Assembly: GCA_024072375.1 (NCBI GenBank)
Contig: CP099617.1
Coordinates: 1,654,001 to 1,718,000, forward strand
DNA: 64,000 nt
Reading direction: 5' to 3'
From: Sphingomonadaceae bacterium OTU29LAMAA1
GTDB lineage: Bacteria; Pseudomonadota; Alphaproteobacteria; Sphingomonadales; Sphingomonadaceae
In this document: one piece after another, positions 26,779-36,649 of the stretch
How the letters are laid out: each line of letters opens with the position of its first letter
Position numbering within the stretch: the first letter of the stretch is position 1
Translations under genes and position numbers: made by a program
Notes under the pieces: model-generated
Databases searched by the model: none
Told to the model about the DNA's origin: nothing
Seen by the model: only the letters and a program-made list of their open reading frames with translations

Positions 26779-28617
26779 TCAATGCGCGATTGGCGATGCA
26801 TCGAACCCCGTCAGCAGCATCGCGATATCGTCGTAATGCGCGATGGCGCCCCCGAGCGCCCCATCGTCGAAGCCGCCCGATCGCACCGCGATCGCGGCGA
26901 TCCCGCAGCGTTTTGCCGCCTCGATGTCATAAGGCGTATCGCCGATTACGATGGCACGTTCTGGGCGCGACCCAACCTTGGCCAATGCAGCGGCGAAGAT
27001 GTCGCCAGCCGGCTTGGTCGTCGAGACATCGTCTTTGGACGTCGTCGCATCGACCAGGTCGCCGGCGGCCAGCAGGCGGACGTAATGATCCAGTTCCTCG
27101 CCGTTCGCCGACGAGGCCAGCACGACCTTGCGGCCGCTCTCCTTCGTCCGGCGGAGCATGTCGGTTGCGCCGGGGAACGGCCGGACGAGATCGAGATAGC
27201 GCGCCTTGAAGATCTCGCCATGACGCCGCGTGAGCGTCTCGCGCTCGGCTTGCGACACGCCCGGCAGCAACGCGGGTACGAGCAGGTCGCCGCCCTTGCC
27301 GATCTGGCCATGGATCGTACCGCGGTCGAAGACGTGACCGCTCTCGCGGAACGCCCGTTCCCAGGCGTCGACGTGAAAGTCGTTGCTGTCGACCAGCGTC
27401 CCGTCGAGATCGAACAGGACGGTCTCGATCCGGGCACGCTCGCGCATCAGCCATGCCGCCAGTGCACCCGCGCCCAGCAACGCCGCGCCGGCACGCGCGC
27501 GCCCTCGCTTGCGCATCAGGCGCAGGCCCACCGTCGCCACGGCACTGGTCGCCCAGCCGGCCTTGCCGATCCCCGCGGCGTGTCCTGCATGCGCGACCAT
27601 CCGGCTGGCGGCGAATTCGGCCGTTACGCCTTGCCGGCGCCGGTGGCTTTCGGCGGGGACGGCACGCTCCACCCGGTCTCCTGCGACGTGATCCGCAACC
27701 CACGATCCACGCTCGCCGAGCGGTCGTGACGCGCCCGTGGTCGTATCCTGCGCGGTCTGATGTTCCAGTTCGGCGTTCAGCTCGGCGCCGAACACGAGGA
27801 TGTAGCTCGACAGGTACAGCCACGTCATCATCACCACGACGGCGCTCAGCGAACCGTAGGTCGCGTTGTAATTGCCGAAGTTGGCGACGTAGAGGCCGAA
27901 GCCGATGCTGAGCAGCAGCCAGCCGACCGCGGCGAATGCCGATCCGGGCGTCAGCCACAGCCAGCGCGCCTGCGATCGCGATGGCCCGAAGCGGTACAGG
28001 GTCGCCGCCGCCCCGGCGCCAGCGGCGAGCAGCAGGGCATAGGTCGCGAGCTTGCCGATCACGACGACGACGCCCGGTGCACCCGGCAGCAATGCCTGCA
28101 ACTGCCCCAGCGCGGCGATCGCCACCGCCGCGACCAGCGCGACGACGACGGCCGCCAGCGTGATGCCCAGCGCCAGCAGGTTGACCTTGATGAAGCCCCG
28201 CTTCTCCTCTTCCTCATAGGCGACGTTGAGCGACGTGATCACCGCGCCTGCGCCGTTGCGGGCGCCGAACAGCGCGAGGCCAAGGGCCAGCAACAGCCCG
28301 AACCCCTTCTTGCCATCTGACGACTGGACGACGTTCATCAACTGTTCGCCGACCAGCTTGGCCGCATCGGTCGGCATCACCGCGGTCAGCTGGTTGACGT
28401 TTGCGATCACCGTCTGCGGATCGGCGATCAAACCGTAACTCAGCACCACCGCACCCAGCAGCGGCACCAGCGCGAGGAATCCGTAGAAGGCGACGCCCGC
28501 GGCGATCAGCCCGACGTTGTCGCTGCTGGTCTCCGCCCAGGTTCGCCGTAGCACGGCCTTCCAGCCGCCCGCCGGCAGCGCCCATGGGCTAGTTGCCTGA
28601 TGCCCTTGATCGTCCAC
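26779..28617 (-). CDS. Fusion of YihY/BrkB-type membrane protein with HAD-family phosphatase
   Basis: One uninterrupted 612-residue frame joins two families. Residues ~20-290 are a YihY/BrkB membrane domain with six hydrophobic segments, ending in YSSYILVFGAELNAELEHQT-like sequence (the segment WLYLSSYILVFGAELNAELE is seen). A basic linker (~300-395) with a further hydrophobic stretch leads to a HAD domain at ~397-605 with all four motifs: DLDGT (nucleophile Asp403, acid Asp405), ASSANGEEL, a Lys in TKPAGDIF and GDTPYDIEAA. The HAD part resembles beta-phosphoglucomutase-like phosphatases. The BrkB domain may be a transporter of unknown substrate; the HAD domain should face the cytoplasm. The start at 28617 lacks a strong ribosome-binding site. 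Confidence 0.85.
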   Translation of the reverse strand: MDDQGHQATSPWALPAGGWKAVLRRTWAETSSDNVGLIAAGVAFYGFLALVPLLGAVVLSYGLIADPQTVIANVNQLTAVMPTDAAKLVGEQLMNVVQSSDGKKGFGLLLALGLALFGARNGAGAVITSLNVAYEEEEKRGFIKVNLLALGITLAAVVVALVAAVAIAALGQLQALLPGAPGVVVVIGKLATYALLLAAGAGAAATLYRFGPSRSQARWLWLTPGSAFAAVGWLLLSIGFGLYVANFGNYNATYGSLSAVVVMMTWLYLSSYILVFGAELNAELEHQTAQDTTTGASRPLGERGSWVADHVAGDRVERAVPAESHRRRQGVTAEFAASRMVAHAGHAAGIGKAGWATSAVATVGLRLMRKRGRARAGAALLGAGALAAWLMRERARIETVLFDLDGTLVDSNDFHVDAWERAFRESGHVFDRGTIHGQIGKGGDLLVPALLPGVSQAERETLTRRHGEIFKARYLDLVRPFPGATDMLRRTKESGRKVVLASSANGEELDHYVRLLAAGDLVDATTSKDDVSTTKPAGDIFAAALAKVGSRPERAIVIGDTPYDIEAAKRCGIAAIAVRSGGFDDGALGGAIAHYDDIAMLLTGFDASPIAH

Positions 28618-28821
28618 GTTAGCTCGCCCCTTTTTACGTCACGTGGCAAGCGAACCGGCAGCGGCGAACAGTGTTCCGATGTCCGGTGCAAAGGTGGCAA
28701 TTCCCGTTTCGGCACGGCGGTGGCTGCCGTTAATGGCTGGTGCCCCGCCGGCGGTGTGCGGCAAGGGCGGAGATGCCGGGGGGCACGTTTTTTAACGCGA
28801 ATCGAAATATTTGGCATCGTG

Positions 28822-30141
28822 ATGTTGCATCCCCCCGCCCCCTGCGATCCGACCACGTCGGCCGAGCGTATCCATACGCTCGACGTCCTGCGCGGAATAG
28901 CGATCTGCGGCATCCTGCTGATGAACATCCACGGCATGGGCGATGTCGCCGATTATCCGCTGACCCATTTTCCGGCCGCATGGAACCTCGAATGGGTAAG
29001 CTGGGGTATCCAGACGCTGTTCGTGCAGGGCGCGATGCGCGGCCTGTTCACGCTGCTGTTCGGGGCAAGCATGGTCATCATGCTACGCCGGGCGGAGGGC
29101 ACCGGCGCTTCGGCACGCCCGCTGGACGTCTGGGCGCGGCGGTGCATCGCGCTGATGGGGTTCGGCGTGGTGCAATGGCTGGTCTTCCTGTGGCCGGGCG
29201 AGATCCTGTGGAATTACGGGATCAGCGGCCTGTTCCTGCTGGCGTTCCGCTCCGCACGCCCGCGAACGCTGCTGATCGCGGCGGCGCTGCTGACCGCCGG
29301 CCTTGCCGCCAACGGCGCATTCTGGACGCATCAGCAGGTCGTACAGCTGGAACAGGGCGACGCCGCCGCCACGCGGCTGCAAGCGGGTCAGCCGGTGACG
29401 AGCGACGATCGTGACGCGATCGCTGCCGAACGCGCTCACCGCAGCAGCATCCGCTTGACCGCCGTCGAGCGTGCCGAGCGCATCCGGCAGCGCACGCATC
29501 TGTTGTCGCTGCTCCACTGGAGCGGTGGCTATTGGATGCGCGAGAACCTGACCATCACCGGCTGGGTCGATATCGGCGAGAGCATCAGCTTCATGCTGAT
29601 CGGCATGGCGCTGTTCCGGCTCGGCATCCTGACCGGCGCGGCATCCACCGGGACCTATCGGCGATTGCTGCTCTATGGCTATGCGGGCGGGCTGCTGCTG
29701 CGCGGCCTGCACGTCGCCCTGATGGCGCGCACCGGCTTCGACATGGGATCGCCGCTCGCGCCCGGCTGGGAATGGGTCTTGGCGGAGGCATCGTTCGAAC
29801 CCGCACGCCTGCTCGTGACGCTGGGCCATGTCGGCCTGGCCGTGCTGCTGTTCCGCGGCGGGTTGTTCGGGCAAGCCGTCACGCTGCGGGCATTGGGGCG
29901 GATGACGCTGTCGGTCTATTGCCTGCAATCCATCCTCGGCGCGGCGATCTTCTACGTCGGCGGCTATGTCGGAATGCTGTCGCTGCCGCAGCTATGGCTG
30001 GTCGCGGCAGCGATCTGGGCGATCTCGGCCCTGGTGTGTCGCTGGTGGCTCGCCACGCACGCGATGGGACCGGCGGAGACGCTGCTGCGCACCATCGCTT
30101 ACGGCAGCCCCGACGCCAGGGTCCATCCCGTACCCCTGTAA
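28822..30141 (+). CDS. DUF418 family membrane protein
   Basis: A 439-residue polytopic membrane protein. The opening RIHTLDVLRGIAICGILLMN and later FTLLFGASMVIMLRRAEG, then a C-terminal domain with TLRALGRMTLSVYCLQSILG, are typical of DUF418 (YeiB-like) proteins, which contain ten or so membrane segments. Some relatives are thought to modify or move surface or lipid molecules, but the function is not settled. I chose ATG 28822, just before the conserved start; the longer frame from 28600 overlaps the divergent BrkB-HAD gene and has no family similarity. It is convergent with the PL11 gene. Confidence 0.85.
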   Translation: MLHPPAPCDPTTSAERIHTLDVLRGIAICGILLMNIHGMGDVADYPLTHFPAAWNLEWVSWGIQTLFVQGAMRGLFTLLFGASMVIMLRRAEGTGASARPLDVWARRCIALMGFGVVQWLVFLWPGEILWNYGISGLFLLAFRSARPRTLLIAAALLTAGLAANGAFWTHQQVVQLEQGDAAATRLQAGQPVTSDDRDAIAAERAHRSSIRLTAVERAERIRQRTHLLSLLHWSGGYWMRENLTITGWVDIGESISFMLIGMALFRLGILTGAASTGTYRRLLLYGYAGGLLLRGLHVALMARTGFDMGSPLAPGWEWVLAEASFEPARLLVTLGHVGLAVLLFRGGLFGQAVTLRALGRMTLSVYCLQSILGAAIFYVGGYVGMLSLPQLWLVAAAIWAISALVCRWWLATHAMGPAETLLRTIAYGSPDARVHPVPL

Positions 30142-30162
30142 AGGCGCGGGATGGACCCCGGA

Positions 30163-32100
30163 TCACTCGGCGGTGTCGCCGGGCGTCCGGCTACCCGGAA
30201 AATAGCCCAGATGCGGCGGCTGGTTGTAGGCGGTGTTCTGCCACGCCACGCCCATGCGATAGATGGGATCGTGCATCAGCGTCACCAGCCGGTGCGTCGT
30301 CGGATAGGGAGTGACATAGATCCGCAATTCGCGATTGTCCGCGGATCGCCACATCACCTCCTCGCGCCAGTCCCCCAGAATGTCCGCCTGCAACGCCGGG
30401 TTCGACTTGGTGCCGTTGTTCGATGCGACATCGTCGGGATGCAGCAACGGTATCGCGCTGCCGGTCCGCCAGTCCCATTTGCTGACGGTCGTGCCGTCGA
30501 GCAATTCCTGCAACAAATCGCCGTCCCAATAGAGCGCGAAGTTGGTCTGGCGTGGCGCCGGTCCGATCGCATTGCCCTTGACGTCGAACAGCTCGCGGCT
30601 GTTCGATCCCCAGAATTCCGCACCGACGTAGCGCGGATCGAGGTCGGCGGCGACGCCGCGGCCGGTGTCCTTCTCGGCGGGCTTGCTCCACAACACCTGA
30701 CCCGTCCGCGCATCGAGCAGGGCCGATCCGATCTGGCCGTTGCGACGGATCTCCTCGTGCACGCCCCATTTCTCCAGACCCGGCCGCCCGGGATCGAGGT
30801 CGGCGACGTGCATCGCGTCGCCATGATACAGCGGCTGCGTCCACAGCCCCTTGCCATTGTCGTCGATCGCCATCGATCCGTAGATCACCTCGTCGCGACC
30901 ATCCGCATCGACGTCGGCGATGCTGAGTTCGTGGTTGCCGCGGCTCGCATAATCGGCGTTTCCCGGCGCCGCGCTGTCGAACGTCCAGCGCCTGGTCAGC
31001 TTGCCGCCACGATAGTCGTACGCCGCGACCACCGTTCGCGCGTAATAACCGCGGCCGAAGATCATGCTCGGCAGCGTGCCGTCGAGATAGGCGACGCCCG
31101 CGAGGAAACGGTCCGACCGGTTGCCGTAACCGTCCCCCCAGGTGTCGCGCAGCTGTTCGAACGTCGGATTGCCGCCCGGAAACCGCGGCGGATCATAGGG
31201 TGCGCTCGCCAGGGCGCGGCCGGTCCTCCCCTCGAACACCGTCAGATATTCCGGGCCTTTCAGGATGCGGCCCTGCAGGCGCGCAACCTTCGTGCCGTCG
31301 GGGAGCAGCGTGGCCCCGGTGCGATCGGGTTGTGGCACCTCGCCGACATGACCGCGCCAGTCGGCCTTCGCATCGCCGATGGCCCTGCCCGTCCCGTCGA
31401 CGGTGCCGTCGGCGGTCTTCACCGCGATCTCCGCCCGGCCGTCGCCATCGAAGTCGAAGACCTGGTACTGGGTATAATGCGCCCCAGCCCGAATATTGCG
31501 GCCGAGGTCGATCCGCCACAACCGCTTGCCCGCCAGCGTATACGCGTCGAGCAGCACGTTGCCCGTATAGCCCGCCTGACTGTTGTCATGGCTGTTGGTC
31601 GGGTCCCATTTCAGCACCACCTCGTACCGGCCGTCACCGTCGAGGTCGCCGACCGACGCGTCGTTGGCGGTGTAGGTATAGGCCTGTCCGTCCGGCGTGG
31701 TGCCCCCCGACGGCGGCGTCAGCGGGATCGACAGATAGCCGCGCGGCAGCATCAGGGCCGGCTTGCTCGTCGCAGCCGCGCCGCGCACACCGATCGCCTT
31801 GATCGTATAGCGGCTGGTGGCACTGCCCTGCGCATCGACGAACGATGTCGCGCCGCTCACCGCAGCCGGGTTGATCTTGCGACCGTCGCGGTAGACGTCG
31901 AACCCGAGCCCTTTCGGGTCGGTAGCAAGCAGCCGCCAGCTGATCAGCCAGCCGCCATCCTTGGCGGGTGCCGCGACGACACCGCGATCCAGCGTCTCCA
32001 GTACGCGTCCGGGCGCCGCGGCGGCGATCGCGCCACCGGGCATCGACAGCGATCCGGCCAGCAGGGCCGCCAGCATGCCATTGCGATTGATGACCTTCAT
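30163..32100 (-). CDS. Rhamnogalacturonan lyase, polysaccharide lyase family 11
   Basis: A 645-residue exported enzyme: signal peptide ~1-27, then a beta-propeller typical of PL11 (YesW/YesX type) with calcium-binding loops such as GDLDGDGRYEVVLKWDPTNS, FDFDGDGRAEIAVKTADGT and ADVDADGRDEVIYGSMAIDD. It contains GYLSIPLTPPSGGTTPDGQA near residue 120 and the late motif WDWRTGSAIPLLHPDDVASN. PL11 enzymes cleave the GalA-Rha backbone of rhamnogalacturonan I by beta-elimination, giving products with an unsaturated uronic acid end. ATG 32100 has GGGAGAAG upstream. It diverges from the TonB receptor gene and likely shares its regulation. Confidence 0.93.
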   Translation of the reverse strand: MKVINRNGMLAALLAGSLSMPGGAIAAAAPGRVLETLDRGVVAAPAKDGGWLISWRLLATDPKGLGFDVYRDGRKINPAAVSGATSFVDAQGSATSRYTIKAIGVRGAAATSKPALMLPRGYLSIPLTPPSGGTTPDGQAYTYTANDASVGDLDGDGRYEVVLKWDPTNSHDNSQAGYTGNVLLDAYTLAGKRLWRIDLGRNIRAGAHYTQYQVFDFDGDGRAEIAVKTADGTVDGTGRAIGDAKADWRGHVGEVPQPDRTGATLLPDGTKVARLQGRILKGPEYLTVFEGRTGRALASAPYDPPRFPGGNPTFEQLRDTWGDGYGNRSDRFLAGVAYLDGTLPSMIFGRGYYARTVVAAYDYRGGKLTRRWTFDSAAPGNADYASRGNHELSIADVDADGRDEVIYGSMAIDDNGKGLWTQPLYHGDAMHVADLDPGRPGLEKWGVHEEIRRNGQIGSALLDARTGQVLWSKPAEKDTGRGVAADLDPRYVGAEFWGSNSRELFDVKGNAIGPAPRQTNFALYWDGDLLQELLDGTTVSKWDWRTGSAIPLLHPDDVASNNGTKSNPALQADILGDWREEVMWRSADNRELRIYVTPYPTTHRLVTLMHDPIYRMGVAWQNTAYNQPPHLGYFPGSRTPGDTAE

Positions 32101-32471
32101 GATCTTCTCCCATAACCGTTTCGTCGGTGCATCACGATCCGGCGAATCCGCATTGTCTCAATAATCATGATTGCATTTCAAATTTTGGCAACATAGGAAC
32201 GGAACTCTGGCCCAGTATATGGACACGGGCAGGACGGCATGAAACGCCGCCGATGACGGTAACAGCCGCATCGTACTGGAGGGGACGCATGATGACATTG
32301 CCATTGCCGCGAACCGATCGATCCGCGCCGCACGCCAGCGTGCCCGCCGCCGGACCGCATCCCGCCGGGTAACGCCCGTATCTGGAACACGTCACACCAC
32401 ATCAGCATGGGGCGATTGCGACACGCAACGCCCACAGGCCGCTCCACGCGGCATCCAAGGGGAGATACGAT
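32101..32471. promoter_or_regulatory. Divergent control region between PL11 lyase and TonB receptor genes
   Basis: 371 bases without a credible gene. The part at 32155-32225 is clearly AT-rich compared with the surroundings and includes TTGC/GCAA arms around a 13-base centre (about 32172-32192), which could be an operator. The half near the receptor is GC-rich and ends in GGGGAGA, its ribosome-binding site. No promoter boxes were assigned with confidence. Confidence 0.4.
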
Positions 32472-35400
32472 ATGACCATCAGCCGAGGCACCCGCCGCAC
32501 GCTCGCGACCACCTCCGCGCTCGCCATCGCGCTGGGCTGCGCGATCGCACCCGCCGGCGCCCAGACGACCAACGGTCAGGCGCCCGCGCCGGGCGCGCGC
32601 CCGGAAACGGCCCCGCCGGAAGACCGCAACATCGCGCCGTCGTCTGCGGCCGTCGAGCCGAAGGCAGCAGCGGAAACCCCGGCCGCCAATCCCCCGGTGC
32701 AGGACGCCGCACAGGCCGCTCCCGCCGCACAGGATGCAGCACAGGCCAGCCCCGAAGCCTCGCCCGAAGACATCCTGGTCGTCGGCACCCGCGCCTCGCT
32801 GCAATCGGCCATCGCCCGCAAGCGCAACGCCGGCACCGTCGTCGACTCGATCGTCGCCGACGACATCGCCAGCTTCCCCGACAAGAACATTGGCGATTCG
32901 CTGTCGCGCGTCACCGGCGTGCAGCTGAGCCGCGATTTTGGTGAAGGCACGCAGGTATCGATCCGCGGCGTCGAACCGGACCTCAACCGCGTCGAGATCA
33001 ACGGCGTCAGCCAGGTGTCCGCAACGGGCACCCGCGCCGGCGACTTCCGCGAGCTCGCGACCGAGCTGGTCAAGTCGATCGACGTCTACAAAGGTTATTC
33101 GGTCGACCTGACCGAGGGCGGCATCGGCGGCACTGTGTCGGTCGAAACGCGCAAGCCGCTGGAACTGAAGAAGCCCCTCGGGACGCTCGTCTTCTCCGAA
33201 CAGCATCTCGACACCACGCAGGACTGGCGTCCGCGTGGCACGCTGGTGCTGGGCACCCCGAGCCTGTTCACCGACCGCCTCGGCGTCCTGCTGAACGTAA
33301 CCTATGACGACAAGACGACGCGTCAGGATTATATCAGCAACACCAACTTCAACCGCTTTGCCGATTTCGATCGTACGGATCAGAAGACGGTAGCGAACTC
33401 GACGTATTCGGCATTCAACACCTATGGCAGCTGCGCGGGCGTCACGGGCACCACCGCGGCATCCGCGACGGCCAATCGCCTCGCCTGCGAAACCCAGTTC
33501 TTCGACTGGATCCCGTCGACGGTCCGTTATCGTAATCTTGTCCGCCGCGACAAGCGCATCTCGGCCGACTTTACGGCGCAGTATGAATTCACCAACAACT
33601 TCCGCGTGTTCGGCGAAGCACAGGTAAACAACCGCAACCAGCGACTGTCGGACACCAACTATGCCATCGATACGTCGCGGTTCGAACGCTTCCAGACCGA
33701 CGCGCCACTCGCCGCCAATGCGTCCGGCGGCACCTCGCGTCCGCAGATCACGCGCGGCACCGCTACGGTGGACGAGAATCACGTCGTCACCAGCTGGACC
33801 AACGCGCTCAACTCGGTGAACATCGGCACCGCGGCGGCCCCCAATTTCAACGGGTCGAGCAACATCCTCAGCGTTCAGCGCCGCGATTTCGACTATGATC
33901 AGAAGTCCAAGTATTTCCTCGGCGGCTTCGACTGGAATGTCGATCGCATGCAGATGAAGGGCCTGATTTCCAAGGCGACGGCACGCACGATCAACAACAC
34001 CAATCTGGTGTCCTATTCGACTGGCGTAGGCGGCATTGCGGTTGATCGCCGCAATGATCTCGGCCTGCCGGTCTTCATCTATCCGAGCGCGATCAACCCC
34101 GCCGATCCCAGCATCTATGCCGACTTCAATCGTCCCGGTAATGCGGGGCAGGCGGGACCGACGGTTCAGTACCGGCCGCAGGATTTCAACAACTCCGAAT
34201 TCCAGTTGAAGCTCGATGTCGACTATGAAGTCGAAGCTGGTCCGCTGAAGAGCATTGAATACGGCGGTCAATACCGCGAGCAGAAGTTCCTGAACTACAC
34301 CAACGGCGGCTTCCGCCTTCTGTCCGCGCCGGGCGTTACGCCACTGGTCTATCAGACGGACAACAACCAGTCGTTCACCACCACGATCGACCGCGTAAAT
34401 GCGCAGGTGCCGGTGCGACGGAACGGCAACAACTTCAACATTACACAGGCCGAATATCAGCAGCTGATCGCCGGCAACAGCGGTATCAGCGGCGGTGCAC
34501 CGCTGTTCACCGGTCTCAGCGTCGTTCCCGAAAGTGCCCCCAGCCGGATTGCGGTGCCTCTGTTCAATCAGGCGGTACTGGAGCGATATTACGACTTGTC
34601 GCGTTTCAATCAGGACACCGTGCGCTTCGCCGATGGCTTGCCGCAGATCCCGAACATCAAGATCGATGAGAACATCACCGCCGCCTATCTGAAGTTCAAT
34701 CTCGATAGCGAAGTGCTCGGCATGCACCTGACCGGCAACGGCGGTATCCGCTATCTCAAGACGACGGATACCGGCACCGGCACCAACGTCAGCCGCATCA
34801 CCCGGCGGAACGCGGCGAACACGGCCAACGAAACCGTCGTGCTGGCGGCACAGCAGTTGTCGCTGAAGAACAGCTACACCGACTGGCTGCCGGCGTTCAA
34901 TCTCGCGCTGGAGATCACGCCGAACCTCGTCGCGCGCGCGAACTGGGCCAAGAACCTCGCACGCCCAAGGCCGACCGATCTGGTGCCGAACATCAACTGC
35001 CTCGACGACGTTACGATCGCGGCGGCGGACGACACCTGCACCGCGGGCAATCCGAACCTCGTCCCCTATCGCGCCGACCAGTGGGAAGTGAACCTCGCCT
35101 GGTATCCCAACCGCGATACGTTGCTGAGCCTCGGCTATTACAAGAAATACGAGAAGAGCTTCGTGGTGCCGAACGTCACCCGTTCGGGTGTCGACCTGTT
35201 CGGCGATGGCCTGCTCTACACCGTGCGCCAGCCGGTCAACGGCTTCGGCGCCCTCCTCGACGGTATCGAGGCGAGCGCGCAGACCGCCTTCACCTTCCTG
35301 CCCAAGCCGTTCGACGGGTTCGGCGCGTCGGGCAACGTCACGTGGGCGCGCGCGATCCGCACCAACCTGACCAATTCGGCGACCGGTTTGCCGCTCGACG

Positions 35401-35729
35401 AATATCCCGGCCTTTCGAAGTGGACGTATAACGCCAGCATCTTCTACGATAAGGGCTTCCTGAATGCCCGCATGAGCTACAACTACCGTTCCGACTGGCT
35501 GGTCACTGTCGCTGACGCGAACAACGGCAACCTGCCGATTTATCGTCAGGCCGAAGGCTATCTGGACGGCAAGGTGACCTTCCGCTTCCCGGAATGGCAT
35601 TACAGCATCTTCATGGAGATGCAGAATATCGGGAAGGAATATTCCCGTTCGTATGTCAAAGGCATCGGGACGCAGGAAGTCTACTATCCCGGCCAGCGGT
35701 TCTTTGCCGGTTTCCAGCTTAAGTTCTGA
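32472..35729 (+). CDS. TonB-dependent receptor, probably for rhamnogalacturonan oligosaccharides
   Basis: A 1085-residue outer-membrane receptor. A signal peptide (cleavage near AGAQT, residue ~30) is followed by a Pro/Ala/Glu-rich spacer, a TonB-box-like DILVVG (~residue 97) and a plug domain with ASFPDKNIGDSLSRVTGVQL and VSIRGVEPDLNRVEINGVS. The remaining ~850 residues form the 22-strand barrel and the protein ends in aromatic Phe (FQLKF), as usual. The plug type is that of sphingomonad and xanthomonad carbohydrate receptors. It is placed between the PL11 lyase and the rhamnose/galactan genes, so uptake of pectin fragments is likely. The last step through the inner membrane would be the GPH symporter at 44915-46468. 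Confidence 0.92.
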   Translation: MTISRGTRRTLATTSALAIALGCAIAPAGAQTTNGQAPAPGARPETAPPEDRNIAPSSAAVEPKAAAETPAANPPVQDAAQAAPAAQDAAQASPEASPEDILVVGTRASLQSAIARKRNAGTVVDSIVADDIASFPDKNIGDSLSRVTGVQLSRDFGEGTQVSIRGVEPDLNRVEINGVSQVSATGTRAGDFRELATELVKSIDVYKGYSVDLTEGGIGGTVSVETRKPLELKKPLGTLVFSEQHLDTTQDWRPRGTLVLGTPSLFTDRLGVLLNVTYDDKTTRQDYISNTNFNRFADFDRTDQKTVANSTYSAFNTYGSCAGVTGTTAASATANRLACETQFFDWIPSTVRYRNLVRRDKRISADFTAQYEFTNNFRVFGEAQVNNRNQRLSDTNYAIDTSRFERFQTDAPLAANASGGTSRPQITRGTATVDENHVVTSWTNALNSVNIGTAAAPNFNGSSNILSVQRRDFDYDQKSKYFLGGFDWNVDRMQMKGLISKATARTINNTNLVSYSTGVGGIAVDRRNDLGLPVFIYPSAINPADPSIYADFNRPGNAGQAGPTVQYRPQDFNNSEFQLKLDVDYEVEAGPLKSIEYGGQYREQKFLNYTNGGFRLLSAPGVTPLVYQTDNNQSFTTTIDRVNAQVPVRRNGNNFNITQAEYQQLIAGNSGISGGAPLFTGLSVVPESAPSRIAVPLFNQAVLERYYDLSRFNQDTVRFADGLPQIPNIKIDENITAAYLKFNLDSEVLGMHLTGNGGIRYLKTTDTGTGTNVSRITRRNAANTANETVVLAAQQLSLKNSYTDWLPAFNLALEITPNLVARANWAKNLARPRPTDLVPNINCLDDVTIAAADDTCTAGNPNLVPYRADQWEVNLAWYPNRDTLLSLGYYKKYEKSFVVPNVTRSGVDLFGDGLLYTVRQPVNGFGALLDGIEASAQTAFTFLPKPFDGFGASGNVTWARAIRTNLTNSATGLPLDEYPGLSKWTYNASIFYDKGFLNARMSYNYRSDWLVTVADANNGNLPIYRQAEGYLDGKVTFRFPEWHYSIFMEMQNIGKEYSRSYVKGIGTQEVYYPGQRFFAGFQLKF

Positions 35730-35780
35730 CCCGTTCCTCCCCCTCGGCCGGTCGTCGCTGCTGCGGCGGCCGGTCGCTTG

Positions 35781-35799
35781 TTACATTGCCAGGATGTAA
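35781..35799 (+). promoter_or_regulatory. Palindrome upstream of iclR-type gene, candidate operator
   Basis: TTACAT (35781-35786) and ATGTAA (35794-35799) form a perfect inverted repeat around seven bases, 22 bases before ATG 35822. IclR regulators often bind such sites in their own control regions. A GC-rich stem (around 35744-35772) before it may end receptor transcription. Confidence 0.45.
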
Positions 35800-35821
35800 G
35801 AAGGAGTCCTAAGGAGTGGAC

Positions 35822-36631
35822 ATGAGCACTACGGCAATGATCGACAAACCCGACGCCCCCAATCTGGCTGGCGGTTCGGTTGGCGCGGGCAGCCAGACGC
35901 TGATGCGCGGGCTCGACCTGATCGAGGCTGTCAGTCACGAAGTGCTGACGTTGAGCGAACTCGCGACGAGGCTCGACCTCACCAAGAGCACGACCCACCG
36001 GCTGCTGTCCGCGCTGGTCGATCGCGGCTACCTCGCCTTCACCCCGCGTGCCGGTTACCGGCTGGGGCCGAAGCTGCTGCTGCTCGGCACGCTGGCGCAG
36101 GCCCAGGCCGATCTGGTGCAAGTCGCGCGCCCGCATCTCGAGGAACTCGCCGCCTCGACCGAGGATACCGTGCACCTCGGCGTGTTCGACGGCGATTTCG
36201 CGCTCTACCTCGACAAGGTGCCGGGCCGGCGCCGCATCACCATCTCCAGCCGTGTCGGCGATCGCCAGCCGCTCAGTTCGACCGGACTCGGCAAGGCGCT
36301 GATGATCGACTCGCCTCCCGCCTATTGGGACGAGCGCTTCGCCGCGGATCAGGCGGCGGGATCGATGAAAGCGGACGCCGCGGTCTGGCGGGAGCGGATG
36401 GAAGGCTATGCCGCCTGCGGCCGCGCCTTCGACCTCGAGGAGAACGAGGACCAGATCCGCTGCGTCGCCGCACCGATTCGCGATGCCGCCCGCAAGATCG
36501 TCGGCGCCATCAGCGTGTCCACCGCCGCGCAATATATGAGCGACGATCGCATGACCGCGCTGTCCGACGAAGTCCGCGCCACCGCAGACGCGATCAGCCA
36601 CGAACTCGGCTTCGAGCCGTCCACCGACTGA
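35822..36631 (+). CDS. IclR family transcriptional regulator of the pectin/rhamnose region
   Basis: A 269-residue regulator with an N-terminal winged helix (~residues 20-85; EVLTLSELATRLDLTKSTTH as recognition region and RGYLAFTPRAGYRLGPKLL as wing) and a C-terminal effector domain with DTVHLGVFDGDFALYLDKVP, PLSSTGLGKAL and the conserved YAACGRAFDLEENEDQIRCV region. ATG 35822 is preceded by AAGGAG; the GTG six bases earlier overlaps that site and is unlikely. It is followed after 18 bases by the L-rhamnose dehydrogenase gene. It probably senses an intermediate of rhamnose or galacturonate breakdown and controls the surrounding genes (inference). Confidence 0.92.
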   Translation: MSTTAMIDKPDAPNLAGGSVGAGSQTLMRGLDLIEAVSHEVLTLSELATRLDLTKSTTHRLLSALVDRGYLAFTPRAGYRLGPKLLLLGTLAQAQADLVQVARPHLEELAASTEDTVHLGVFDGDFALYLDKVPGRRRITISSRVGDRQPLSSTGLGKALMIDSPPAYWDERFAADQAAGSMKADAAVWRERMEGYAACGRAFDLEENEDQIRCVAAPIRDAARKIVGAISVSTAAQYMSDDRMTALSDEVRATADAISHELGFEPSTD

Positions 36632-36649
36632 AGACCCAAGGAGAATAGG

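Noticed and set aside
28600..28821. N-terminal extension of the DUF418 protein
   Set aside because: It overlaps the divergent BrkB-HAD gene start, lacks family similarity and the conserved protein begins near 28822.
30151..32115. 654-codon plus-strand frame opposite the PL11 gene
   Set aside because: Mirror of a clear PL11 lyase; composition typical of GC-rich antisense frames.
32178..35600. 1140-codon minus-strand frame opposite the TonB receptor gene
   Set aside because: Shadow frame rich in Arg/Asp/Val with no domain; the receptor on the plus strand has full family features.
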